From: CAVXAE01 sp044225565 | GTDB lineage: Bacteria; Pseudomonadota; Gammaproteobacteria; Steroidobacterales; Steroidobacteraceae | Assembly (NCBI GenBank): GCA_044225565.1 | Contig: JBGAIL010000064.1 | Span: 1 to 25,711 of the forward strand | Direction: 5' to 3' | DNA length: 25,711 nucleotides | Part shown: positions 10,190 to 19,912 of the stretch, one piece after another | Layout: every line of letters starts with the position of its first letter | Position numbering within the stretch: the stretch's first letter is position 1 | Notes under the pieces: model-generated | What the model saw: only the letters and a program-made list of their open reading frames with translations | Database searches by the model: none | Told to the model about the DNA's origin: nothing | Made by a program: the position numbers and the translations under genes

Positions 10190-12339
10190 TCAGTACGTCG
10201 CCGCCGGGATGCGCCCTTCACGCGTCCGCTGCAGCGAAGGCGCGCGGCGCACGATGGCGTCCACCTGATACATGTTGAGATCGAGCAGCGGTCCGGAGGG
10301 CACAGTCCCGTCCACGTGATGCTGGCCATCGTACGGCTGCGCCGCGACGCCTTCGCACCGGGCGTGCAGCTCGTCACGCACCTCCTCCGAGGACTGGTAC
10401 TCGAAGCGATCCAGATCGAGCAGCGTGCCGAGCACGCGCAGGATCTTCCAGCCCGGCCTCGCCTCTTCGAACGGCTGCGCCGCGCCGGCGAAGCTCTGCC
10501 ACACGCCTTCGAGGTTCACGTAGGTGCCCGAAGTCTCCACGAACGTGCCCATGGGCAGCAACACGTGCGCGATTTCGCGCAGCGCCTCGCTAGCGAACGG
10601 CGTGATGGCCACCACCAGCTCCGCCGCCTTGAGGTTCTTCGCCACTGTCCATCGAGCGCCTCGAACCAGGGCTCGATTCCGCCGAACAGCACATAGGCCT
10701 TTTGCGGCTGGCGCAGCGCCATTCCGCGGCTGAGAGCCCCGGGCTGCCGATGCTGGTTGCCCGCCGACGCCCGATGCGGCACGGCGCCCGCAGAATGGCC
10801 GCCGCGGCATTGCCGCCTTCGGAGATGACGCCGAGCGTAGCGCCCGCGAGATTGGCGATGACCGCAGCAGGCGCGCATGTCCATAGGCCGGATGACGCAG
10901 GGCCAGCGCGCCGAGCCACGCACGCTCTCCTCTCGCCGCTTAGCAATGCAGCCGCGGTGATGCGATGGCGGTCGCGTACGTCCGCGGTGCGAACCGTCTC
11001 GATGACGTTCGCGGGCAGCTTGTGGTCCGTGCCGAGCACCATGGCCGCGAGAATGCCGGCGAGATCCGCGACCCATTCGCTGGGCGCGGAGACGATCGCC
11101 GGCCACCGGAATGGGGGATTCCGCCGGGCTCAAATGCGAAACCTTGGCGCCGGCGCGCGCCGCCTTGCGCACGCGGTGCGCGAGGATGGGCACGTCCCGC
11201 CTCAGATTCGCACCGATGAGCAGCAGCGACTGAAGCTTCTCCACCTCTGCGATCGGCATGCCGAGCGCGGGGAACGCCGGATCGGCATCCTGGTCGCGGA
11301 AGTCCCGCTGACGCAGACGATGATCGATGTTGTTGGAGCCCAAGCCGCGCGTGATGCGGTTCAGCAGGTAGAGCTCTTCGAGCGTGCTCGAGCTGTTGGC
11401 CAGCACGCCCAGGCTGCGCCTGCGCGCAGGTTGGGTCGCAACCGATTCGAGCGCCCTGCCCCAATCCGCGGCCGCGCCGCCTTCGCGCATTTCCAGGCGC
11501 GCCGAGGCGGTCCGCACTGTAGACGCCTTCGTAGCTGAAACGGTCGCGATCGGCGATCCACGTCTCGTTGATGGATTCGTTCTCGCGCGGGATCACGCGC
11601 ATGAGCTTGCCGCGCAGCACGTGGCCGAACGGGTTGCTGCCTACGGGATCCGTCGTGCGGCGACACGAGCGGATGCGGCCTGTCTCCAACCGCGCGGAAC
11701 CGGAAAGGCTTCGACACCAACGCGCCGACCGGGCAGAGATCGATGACGTTGCCCGAGAGCTCGTGGTCCACGGTCTTCTCGATGGCGGCGCGCACTCTCA
11801 TCTGCTCGCCGCGGCCGATCATCCCGAGCTCCTGGAAGCCCTCGATCTCCTCGGTGAACCGCACGCAGCGCGTGCAGTGGATGCAGCGCGTCATGTCGGT
11901 GGCGATCAGTGGGCCGGTCTCGTCCGGCACGGAGCGGCATCGTTGAAGCGCGACGTCGCGGCGAAACCGACGGCGAGATCCTGAAGCTCGCACTCGCCGC
12001 CCTGGTCGCAGATGGGACAGTCGAGCGGATGGTTGATGAGCAGGAATTCCATCGTGGCGCGCTGCGCGCCGATGGCGCGCGGGCGAGCGCGTGGTCTTCA
12101 TGCCATCGGTTACGGGCGTGGCGCAAGCCGTGGCGGCTTCGGCGCCCTCCACTTCCACCAGGCACGCGCCAGTTGGCGGCGATCGACGGCTTCTCGTGAT
12201 AGCAGAAGCGCGGCACGTACCGCGCCGTGCGCCCCGTGGCACGAATGATCATGTCTCGCGCTCTTCGCGATGTTGACGGTCCTTGTCGCGTGATGATCTC
12301 GGTGCCAGCGCCCGCAACCGGTAACCAGATCGTCGCGCT

Positions 12340-12343
<4 letters not shown>
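10190..12343 (-). CDS. nuoG: NADH-quinone oxidoreductase subunit G, heavily frameshifted in this sequence
   Basis: This is the large peripheral-arm iron-sulfur subunit. Fragments in all three minus frames line up in family order: VPRFCYHEK (N1b), ACATPVTDGMK, NHPLDCPICDQGGECELQD (N3), TRCIHCTRCVRF and GNVIDLCPVGAL (N4), then FGHVLRGKLMR, ESINETWIADRDRFSYEG, the molybdopterin-oxidoreductase-like body (YLLNRITRGLGSNNID, LGTDHKLPAN, GATLGVISEGGNAA) and a C-terminus with PMGTFVETSGTYVNLEG. At least ten indels are needed to join them. The second CxxC of cluster N1b is damaged: its first cysteine reads as tryptophan beside a two-base loss near 12166. The start ATG (12341-12343) overlaps the nuoF stop. 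The span (about 718 codons) is somewhat short of the usual 740-790, so some sequence may be missing. Confidence 0.88.
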
Positions 12344-13644
<1,301 letters not shown>

Positions 13645-13648
<4 letters not shown>

Positions 13649-14157
13649 TTCAACTCATCCAGTATCTTGTCGAGCTTCTCGGGCGTCAGGTGCTCGTGGA
13701 AGACGTGATCCACCATCAGCATGGGCGCGCCCGTGCAGGCGGCGAGGCACTCTTCTTCCTGCTTGAGGAACACGCGGCGGTCCGGCGTGCTCTCGCCGAG
13801 CTTGATGCCCAGCTTCTTCTCCGCATGCGCCACCAACGCTTCCGCACCGTTCAGCATGCAGGAGATGTTCGTGCAGATGCTCACGTGATGCCGGCCGCAA
13901 GGATGCGTCTCGAGCATGGAGTAGAAGCTCGCCACCTCGTAGACCTGGATGGGCGGCAGGCCGAGATAGGCGGCCACGGCGTCCATGAGCTGCGCGGTAA
14001 GGAAGCCGTCGTTCTGCTCCTGCGCCGCGCGCAGCGCCGCGATGGTCGCGGAACGCTGCCGGCCGGGCGGGAACTTCGCCACCCAGTGGTCGATTTCCTG
14101 GCGCGTGTGCTCGCTCAGCACGGCGGCACCCGTTTCGTTGCTCTCGTGCCCGCTCAT
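13645..14157 (-). CDS. nuoE: NADH-quinone oxidoreductase subunit E (2Fe-2S, thioredoxin-like)
   Basis: The product has 170 residues, typical for the 24 kDa-type subunit. An N-terminal helical bundle (HWVAKFPPGRQRSATIAALRAAQEQNDGFLT) is followed by the thioredoxin-like domain with the four N1a ligands: CTNISC (C-x4-C, near residue 94) and CLAACTGAPM (C-x3-C). QVYEVASFYSMLETHPCGRHHVSICTN is a strong family signature. NuoE pairs with NuoF in the NADH dehydrogenase module. ATGA overlaps on both sides (with nuoD and nuoF) indicate coupled translation. It is intact. Confidence 0.97.
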
Positions 14158-15409
14158 CGATCCACTTCCCCGAAGACGATGTCCTGCGTGCCGATGACGG
14201 CGACCACGTCGGCCAGCATGTGGCCGCGCACCATTTCATCCAGCGCCGCGAGGTGCGCGAAGCCCGGCGCGCGCGCCTTCCTCGATAAGGCTTGTTGGCG
14301 CCGTCGGACACCAGGTAGATGCCGAATTCGCCCTTGGGCGCCTCGACGGCAGCGTAGGTCTCCCCTTCCGGCACGCAGTAGCCTTCGGTGAAGAGCTTGA
14401 AGTGATGGATGAGCGACTCCATGTCGCCCTTCATGTCGGTGCGACGCGGCGGGCGCAACTTGGCGTTGTCCACCATCACCGGGCCCGGGTTGGCGCGCAG
14501 CCAGTCGATGCACTGGGCGACGATGCGGTTCGACTGGCGCATTTCCTCGACCCGCACCAGGTAGCGGTCGTAGCAGTCGCCGTTCGTGCCGACCGGGATG
14601 TCGAAATCCATCCGGTCGTAGACTTCATAGGGCTGCTTCTTGCGCAGGTCCCAGGCGATGCCGGAGCCGCGGATCATCGGGCCCGAGAACCCGAGCTGCA
14701 GCGCGCGCTCCGGCGAGACCACGCCGATGTTCACCGTGCGCTGTTTCCAGATGCGGTTGTCCGTGAGCAGGGTCTCGTAATCGTCGATGGACTTCGGAAA
14801 GCGTTTCGCGAACGCCTCGATGAAGTCGAGCATGCTGCCGCAGCGCGCCTCGTTGAGCTGGTCCACTTCCTTCTGGGAGCGCCAGCGCGAGGCCTGGTAC
14901 TTCGGCATGCCGTCCGGCAGGTCGCGATGGACGCCGCCCGGACGGTAATAGGTGGCGTGCATGCGAGTGCCGGAGACGGCCTCGTACACGTCCATGAGCT
15001 CCTCGCGCTCCTTGAAGCAGAAGAGGAACACCGACATCGCGCCGATGTCGAGGCCGTGCGCGCCGAGCCACATGAGGTGGTTCAGGATGCGCGTGATCTC
15101 GTCGAACATCACGCGGATGTATTGCGCGCGCTCGGTGGGCTTGATGCCGAGCAGCCTCTCGATGGCGAGCACGTACGCGTGCTCGTTACACATCATGGAC
15201 ACGTAGTCGAGCCGGTCCATGTAGCCGATGGTCTGGTTGAAGGGCTTGGACTCGGCCAGCTTCTCGGTGCCGCGGTGCAACAGCCCGATGTGCGGATCGG
15301 CCTTCTGGATGACCTCGCCATCGAGCTCGAGCACCAGGCGCAGCACGCCGTGCGCCGCCGGATGCTGCGGCCCGAAGTTCATCGTGTAGTTTCTGATTTC
15401 CGCGCTCAT
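14154..15409 (-). CDS. nuoD: NADH-quinone oxidoreductase subunit D, one C-terminal frameshift
   Basis: This is the 49 kDa-type subunit that forms the quinone-binding site with NuoB. It begins MSAEIRNYTMNFGPQHPAAHG with the quinone-loop histidine in place and continues GLLHRGTEKLAE, SGTRMHATYYRPGGVHRDLP and GSGIAWDLRKKQPYEVYD. Near 14275-14285 one base is missing: the frame after NKPYR changes and the expected KARAPGFAHLAALDEMVRGHMLADVVAVIGTQDIVFGEVDR is found one frame over, ending at TGA 14154-14156. With one base restored the gene has 419 codons, the normal length. NuoC and NuoD are separate proteins here, unlike the E. coli fusion. It overlaps nuoC and nuoE by ATGA. Confidence 0.95.
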
Positions 15410-16158
15410 TTGGCGGGGATCTCGGCTTTGAGCGAGGGGTCGTAGCGGTGGTCCTCGCGGATCACCTTCGGCACCAGCACGCGCGGGACGATGCTCACCG
15501 GCTGGTAGACGACGCGCTTCTTCTCTTCGTCGTAGCGCGCCTCGACGTTGCCGACTAGCGGGAAGTCCTTGCGGAAGGGATGCCCGATGAAGCCGTAATC
15601 CGTGAGGATGCGGCGCAGGTCCGGATGGCCGCGGAATACGATGCCGAAGAGGTCGAACGCCTCGCGCTCGAACCAGTTGGCGCCGGCCCACACGTCCACC
15701 AGTGAATCGATGACGGGCTCGCCCTCGTCCATGTCGCACAGGCCGATGAGGCGCAGGCGCGCATTGTTCGCGACGGACAGCAGCTGATATGCGACGGCGT
15801 AGCGCGGCCGTTCGGCCGCCGGGTCGGAGTCGAATGCGCCAGCCTCGCCCTGCCCGCCTTCACCCGCCTCGCTCGAATCGTCCGGCGGGCCGATGCGTGC
15901 CACGCGACCGCGGCTGAAGCCGGAGCGCGTGGCGGAGTGCGTCTGCCATTCGTCATGGCCATACACCAGGTAGTCGACGCCGGCGACGTCCATGAGCTGC
16001 TCGAAGCCGAGCGCATCGCGAAGCGTGCCGCACACCTCCAGCAGGTCTGCAGCTTTCACTTCGTACGCCAGCTCGTCCGGCAGCGCGCGCGTGCGACGGA
16101 CGCGCCCGCTCAGGTGCGCATCCACCTTCTCCGCCAGGGCCTGGACGTTCAAAGCCAA
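15406..16158 (-). CDS. nuoC: NADH-quinone oxidoreductase subunit C
   Basis: The product has 250 residues. The 30 kDa-subunit core is clear: FEQLMDVAGVDYL near residue 52, WAGANWFEREAFDLFGIVFRGHPDLRRILTDYGFIGHPFRKDFPL near 165-210, and a C-terminal VRYDEEKKRVVYQP-like block. Between residues about 75 and 115 lies a polar, Gly/Glu/Ser-rich insertion containing GFSRGR that is absent from the shorter (about 200-residue) betaproteobacterial proteins; I recall a similar insertion in Xanthomonas NuoC. The start is a TTG at 16156-16158, supported by a strong AAGGAG five bases upstream that overlaps the nuoB stop (TAAGGAG). It is intact. Confidence 0.95.
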   Translation of the reverse strand: MALNVQALAEKVDAHLSGRVRRTRALPDELAYEVKAADLLEVCGTLRDALGFEQLMDVAGVDYLVYGHDEWQTHSATRSGFSRGRVARIGPPDDSSEAGEGGQGEAGAFDSDPAAERPRYAVAYQLLSVANNARLRLIGLCDMDEGEPVIDSLVDVWAGANWFEREAFDLFGIVFRGHPDLRRILTDYGFIGHPFRKDFPLVGNVEARYDEEKKRVVYQPVSIVPRVLVPKVIREDHRYDPSLKAEIPAK

Positions 16159-16167
16159 GGAAACTCC

Positions 16168-16671
16168 TTACCGCGCGATCGTGCTGGTGCGCGCGATCTT
16201 CTTCTGCAGCTGGATGATGCCGTACACCAGCGCTTCGGCCGTGGGCGGGCAGCCCGGCACGTAGATGTCCACCGGCACGATGCGGTCGCAACCGCGCACC
16301 ACCGAGTAGGAATAGTGGTAGTAGCCGCCTCCGTTCGCGCACGAGCCCATGGAGATGACCCAGCGCGGCTCGGCCATCTGGTCGTACACCTTGCGCAGCG
16401 GGCGCCATCTTGTTCACCAGGGTGCCGGCCACGATCATGACGTCCGACTGGCGCGGGCTCGGGCGGAACACCACGCCGAAGCGGTCCAGGTCGTAGCGCG
16501 AGGCGCCGGCGTGCATCATCTCGACTGCGCAGCAGGCCAGGCCGAAGGTCATGGGCCACAGCGACCCGGTGCGCGCCCAGTTCATGAGCGTGTCGACCTG
16601 CGGGTGAGGAAGCCGCGCTGGGCGAAGCCCGCGACGGCGCTTTCAGGCGTCTCCGCCTCGGCTAGTCCCAA
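16168..16671 (-). CDS. nuoB: NADH-quinone oxidoreductase subunit B (cluster N2), frameshifted in this sequence
   Basis: This subunit carries 4Fe-4S cluster N2, the last electron carrier before quinone. Ligands are visible in MTFGLACCAVEMMHAG (tandem cysteines), SMGSCANGGGYYHYSYSV and VPGCPPTAEAL. Two breaks separate them: one base lost near 16597 (between GFLTR and VDTLMNWARTG) and two bases lost in a GC repeat near 16400 (LVNKMAPA to KVYDQMAEPRW). Corrected, it has 169 codons. The best start is a TTG at 16669-16671, giving MGLAEAETPESAVAGFAQRGFLT; it lies inside the nuoA end and has AAGGAG seven bases upstream. The first ATG (16585) would delete the conserved lead-in, so I prefer TTG, with moderate certainty. 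Confidence 0.92.
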
Positions 16672-17029
16672 TCCAGGGCTCCTTTTTCCAGTCGTAGACG
16701 AACCCGACCACCAGGATGAAGAGGAAGATGCCCATGGTCGCCCACGCGAACGGCGGCAGCTTCGAGAACATGACCGCCCAGGGGAAGAGGAAGGCGATCT
16801 CCAGGTCGAACACGATGAAGACGATGGCCACGAGGTAGTAGCGCACGTCGAACTTCATGCGCGTGTCCTCGTACGGGTCGAAGCCGCACTCGTAGGGCGA
16901 GAGCTTCTCGGGGTCGTTGCGGTTGCGGGCGAAGAAGCGGCCGAGGACGGTGCCGGCCGTCAGCAGCACCAGTGCGAGGCCGGTGGCAACGCCGAGAAAG
17001 ATGAGAACTGGCAGGTAGTTGGTGAGCAT
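16662..17029 (-). CDS. nuoA: NADH-quinone oxidoreductase subunit A, 3' frameshift
   Basis: This is the first gene of the nuo operon, with about 122 residues and three transmembrane helices. Family blocks are NDPEKLSPYECGFDPYEDTRMKFDVRYYLVAIVFIVFDLEIAFLFPWA; the cysteine in YECGF marks the active/deactive loop. After YDWKK the frame as given runs on to a non-conserved tail, whereas restoring one G (short C run at 16681-16682 on the plus strand) gives the expected ending GALDWD and a TAG at 16662-16664. The start ATG is 17027-17029; an alternative upstream start would add about 24 unconserved residues. The ribosome site is weak (CGGAA). It overlaps nuoB. Confidence 0.94.
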
Positions 17030-17068
17030 TTCCGAGCGCGAGCAGACAGGCCCAAGCAATAGCCGTGA

Positions 17069-17097
17069 CCCGTCCCCGCGACGGGCGGCGCATTGTA
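17069..17097 (-). promoter_or_regulatory. Candidate nuo operon promoter and leader hairpin
   Basis: In the 111-base gap between the tRNA 3' end and nuoA, the minus strand has TACAAT (17097-17092), a 5/6 match to the -10 consensus, but no clear -35 box. Downstream of it a six-base-pair hairpin (CCCGTC/GACGGG, 17069-17074 with 17080-17085, five-base loop) sits in the leader about 40 bases before the nuoA ATG. The promoter call is inference; transcription could equally continue from secG and the tRNA, since no terminator is visible. Confidence 0.35.
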
Positions 17098-17140
17098 GCA
17101 ATCTCGCGGGGTTAGGCTAGTCCGCGCTCGATTTATTGAA

Positions 17141-17225
17141 TGGTGCCGACGGGGAGATTCGAACTCCCACACCTTGCGGCGCTAGCCCCTCAAGCTAGTG
17201 TGTCTACCAATTCCACCACGTCGGC
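17141..17225 (-). tRNA. tRNA-Leu, anticodon GAG
   Basis: An 85-base gene including an encoded CCA (17141-17143). The acceptor stem GCCGACG pairs with CGTCGGC over seven base pairs, with discriminator A. The anticodon stem CTAGC/GCTAG encloses loop TTGAGGG, so the anticodon is GAG (17189-17191), reading CUC/CUU leucine codons. The T arm is GGGAG-TTCGAAT-CTCCC and the long variable arm is that of a class II tRNA. It lies 21 bases downstream of secG and upstream of nuoA on the same strand, a conserved gammaproteobacterial position, so it is probably cut out of the secG transcript. Confidence 0.97.
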
Positions 17226-17246
17226 ATGTATCGGAAGGCCGCTCGC

Positions 17247-17632
17247 TCACTTCGGAGCGGGCGCGGCCCGTTCGGGCTCCGGTACGCTCGGCGCCGGAGC
17301 AGGAATCGCGGGCGCCTGCGCTGCGGGCGCGGGGTACCGGCACGGCCGGGAGCGGTCTCCGCCGCTTCGTCCAGAATCGACTTCTTCTGCTCGACCGGGG
17401 CATGCGAGCCCATGTACGCGAGCGCGAGGCTGTTCAGCATGAAGATGGCTGCAAAGATCGCGGTGGCGCGCGATAACGCGGTGCGCGCGCCGCGCGCACC
17501 GAACACCGTGCCCGAAGCGCCCGCGCCGAAGCCAGCGCCCGCATCGGCACCTTTGCCACGCTGCAGCAGCACCAGGCCGATGATCGCCACCGACGAGAAC
17601 ACCTGCAGCACCGTCAATACCATGCGCAACAT
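17247..17632 (-). CDS. secG: Preprotein translocase subunit SecG, C-terminal frameshift
   Basis: The N-terminal 75 residues are typical SecG: a first membrane helix (VLTVLQVFSSVAIIGLVLLQ), the conserved cytoplasmic loop QRGKGADAGAGFGAGASGTVFGARG, and a second helix (TAIFAAIFMLNSLALAYM). SecG stabilises SecYE and aids SecA-driven export. As given, the frame after about residue 95 runs on as arginine-rich sequence into the tRNA gene. One base lost near 17330 would instead lead to a Pro/Ala-rich tail (PAPAAQAPAIPAPAPSVPEP) and a TGA at 17247-17249, which I take as the true end (about 128 residues). The start ATG shares one base with the tpiA stop (TGATG), so the two are coupled. Confidence 0.92.
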
Positions 17633-18381
17633 CAGACTGCCTTCAGGATCGCGAGAAACTCTTCGGCCTTGAGCGATGCGCCACCGATGAGACCACCGTC
17701 CACATCGGGCATCGCGAAAAGCTCGGCCGCATTGCCGGCCTTGCAGCTGCCGCCGTAGAGGATGCGCAGGCCGGCCGCGATTCTAGCATCTGCCGCCGCC
17801 ACCCGAGAGCGCAGGAAGGCATGCACCTGCTGCGCCTGATCCGGCGTCGCGTTGCGGCCGGTGCCAATGGCCCACACGGGCTCATATGCCACCACGGCCT
17901 TCTCCAGCGACTGCGCCCCGCAGAGCTCGAGCACCGCATCCAGCTGTCTCGCGATGACGCTCTCGGTGCGGTTCGCTTCGCGGTCCGCGAGCTGCTCACC
18001 GACGCAGAGAATGGGAATGAGCCCGCGCGACTGCGCCGCAGCGTACTTGCGGGCGACCAGCTGGTCGGTCTCGCCGTAAAGCGCGCGACGCTCGGAATGG
18101 CCCACGATCACGTACGTGCAGCCCACGTCTTCGAGCATGGCTGCGGATACTTCACCCGTGAAAGCACCCTGAGCCTCGGCCGAGACGTTCTGAGCGCCGA
18201 GCTGCACACCCGAATCACGGAGCGCCCGGGCGACGTCCGACAGGTAGACCGAAGGCGGACAGACCACGCAGGCCGCCTTCCCCTCCGCGGGGAAATGCGA
18301 CAGCACACCCTCGACCAGCCGCGCGTTCTCGGCGCGGGAGCCGTGCATTTTCCAGTTTCCGGCGACGATGGGGCGGCGCAT
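17632..18381 (-). CDS. tpiA: Triosephosphate isomerase
   Basis: The product has 249 residues, the standard length. It interconverts dihydroxyacetone phosphate and glyceraldehyde-3-phosphate in glycolysis and gluconeogenesis. Active-site elements are the N-terminal lysine in GNWKMHG, the histidine in VIVGHSERR, the catalytic glutamate in VAYEPVWAIGTGRNATP (flexible loop 6 just after it), and the phosphate-binding LYGGS and GGLIGGASL. The ATG at 18379-18381 is chosen because conserved MRRPIVAGNWKM begins there; the open frame upstream adds only unconserved sequence. It is followed directly by secG. It is intact. Confidence 0.97.
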   Translation of the reverse strand: MRRPIVAGNWKMHGSRAENARLVEGVLSHFPAEGKAACVVCPPSVYLSDVARALRDSGVQLGAQNVSAEAQGAFTGEVSAAMLEDVGCTYVIVGHSERRALYGETDQLVARKYAAAQSRGLIPILCVGEQLADREANRTESVIARQLDAVLELCGAQSLEKAVVAYEPVWAIGTGRNATPDQAQQVHAFLRSRVAAADARIAAGLRILYGGSCKAGNAAELFAMPDVDGGLIGGASLKAEEFLAILKAV

Positions 18382-18409
18382 GGGGGAAAGGTCCAAAAAA
18401 GGGCGCGGG

Positions 18410-18438
18410 ATGATAACGACCCCCTCCCCGTGGCGCAA
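18410..18438 (-). promoter_or_regulatory. Candidate promoter for tpiA
   Basis: The 146-base gap between glmM and tpiA contains, on the minus strand, TTGCGC (18438-18433) and TATCAT (18415-18410) separated by 17 bases, a plausible sigma-70 promoter with a start site about 20-25 bases before the tpiA ATG. Nearer glmM there is a short imperfect inverted repeat (CCGGC-TGACC-GCCGG, around 18500) without a T run, at most a weak terminator. No other gene is seen in the gap. Confidence 0.4.
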
Positions 18439-18527
18439 ATTCGGCCCGCGGGCAGGGCATTCCGCCTCCGGGGCTTGGGGCGGGCCCCGCTCCGGCGGTC
18501 AGCCGGTTTACCGCAGAATCGGCTGCG

Positions 18528-19862
18528 TCACACCGCGGCGGCCTGGACGACCTCCGCCAGCTCCGTGGCCGAAGAGCGGGTGAGGCGCTCGTCGCGGCCT
18601 TCGACCATCACCCGGATCACGGGCTCGGTGCCCGAAGCACGCAGGACCACCCGGCCCTCGCCCGCGAGGCGCTTCTCGATGCGTGCCACGGCTTCCTGGA
18701 CGGCCGGCACCTTCGAGGGATCGAAGCGCTGCGCCACCTTCACGTTGATCATCACCTGCGGGAATTTCTGCATGCCGGCGGCAAGCTCCGCGAGCGGCCG
18801 GCCGGTCTGCTTCATGACGGCCAGCACCTGCAGAGCCGCGACCAGGCCATCCCCGGTGGTGGTCTTGTCGAGACACAGGATGTGCCCGGAGGTCTCGCCA
18901 CCCAACGAGCCTCCTGTCTCCCGCAGCAGGCTCAGCACGTACCGGTCCCCCACCTGTGCCCGGTGGAAGCCGATGCCGGCGGCGCGCAGGGCGAGCTCGA
19001 GCCCGAAATTGGTCATGACGGTGCCGACCACGGGCCCTTCCAGGGAGCCCGCCTGCTGGCGGGCGCGGGCGATGACGTAGAGCAGCTGGTCGCCATCCAC
19101 GATGCGGCCGAGATGATCGACCATGACGAGCCGGTCGCCGTCACCATCGAGGGCGAGGCCGACGTGGGCCCGCACGCCAGGCACGGTGAGCTGCAGCAGC
19201 TCGGGAGCGGTGGAGCCGCAGCCGTCGTTGATGTTCCGCCCGTTCGGCGAGCAGCCGATGGGGACGATCTCGGCGCCGAGGTCCGCGAGGATGCGCGGAC
19301 CCACCTTGTAGGCCGCGCCGTTCGCGCAATCGATGACGATCTTGAGGCCGGAGAGGTCGACGCCGGACGGCAGCGTCGACGCGCAGAAATCCTGGTAGTG
19401 CGTGCGCGAGCGGTCCACGCGCGTCGCGCGACCGAGGCTGCGCGAGGTCTGCGTGACCGAGCCCTGCCCCATCTCGACCTCGATGCGCTCCTCGAGCTCG
19501 TCGGACAGCTTGCCGCCGGTGGCATCGAAGAACTTGATGCCGTTGTCGTCATAGAGATTGTGCGAGGCGCTGATGACGACGCCGAAGTTGCAGTTGAAGC
19601 GGCGCGTCATGTACGCGATGCCGGGCGTAGGCAGCGGCCCGATGAGCATGGCGTTCACGCCGGCAGCGACGAAACCGGCTTCCAGAGCGGCCTCGAACAT
19701 GTAGCCGGAGAGGCGCGTGTCCTTGCCGATGAGCACCGTGCCGCCTTCCGGCGCCAGGACGCGGGCCGCGGCGCTGGCGAGGTTCAGCGTGAAATCCACG
19801 GTCATCGGATGCTCGCCGACGCGACCGCGGACGCCGTCAGTGCCAAAATATTTTCGCGCCAT
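18528..19862 (-). CDS. glmM: Phosphoglucosamine mutase
   Basis: The product has 444 residues, the usual length. It converts glucosamine-6-phosphate to glucosamine-1-phosphate for UDP-GlcNAc, peptidoglycan and LPS synthesis. It starts MARKYFGTDGVRG (family signature). The phosphoserine loop is VVISASHN, with the catalytic serine at residue 100. The metal-binding loop is LDGDGDRLV near residue 240, the sugar-binding loop GGETSGHI, and the phosphate-binding C-terminal loop RASGTEPVIRVMVEG. The residue after SASHN is Leu rather than the common Pro, a minor variation. A good ribosome site (GTGAGGAAA) precedes the ATG. It lies 50 bases after folP, in the conserved ftsH-folP-glmM order. It is intact. 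Confidence 0.97.
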   Translation of the reverse strand: MARKYFGTDGVRGRVGEHPMTVDFTLNLASAAARVLAPEGGTVLIGKDTRLSGYMFEAALEAGFVAAGVNAMLIGPLPTPGIAYMTRRFNCNFGVVISASHNLYDDNGIKFFDATGGKLSDELEERIEVEMGQGSVTQTSRSLGRATRVDRSRTHYQDFCASTLPSGVDLSGLKIVIDCANGAAYKVGPRILADLGAEIVPIGCSPNGRNINDGCGSTAPELLQLTVPGVRAHVGLALDGDGDRLVMVDHLGRIVDGDQLLYVIARARQQAGSLEGPVVGTVMTNFGLELALRAAGIGFHRAQVGDRYVLSLLRETGGSLGGETSGHILCLDKTTTGDGLVAALQVLAVMKQTGRPLAELAAGMQKFPQVMINVKVAQRFDPSKVPAVQEAVARIEKRLAGEGRVVLRASGTEPVIRVMVEGRDERLTRSSATELAEVVQAAAV

Positions 19863-19912
19863 TCACTTTCCTCACAGATATCGACCACCCCGCGGAGGCG
19901 GGATGCGCACGC

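Noticed and set aside
16990..17240. Possible integration site at tRNA-Leu
   Set aside because: tRNA genes often host integrative elements, but both flanks are the expected secG and nuoA and no duplicated tRNA 3' end or integrase gene is present.
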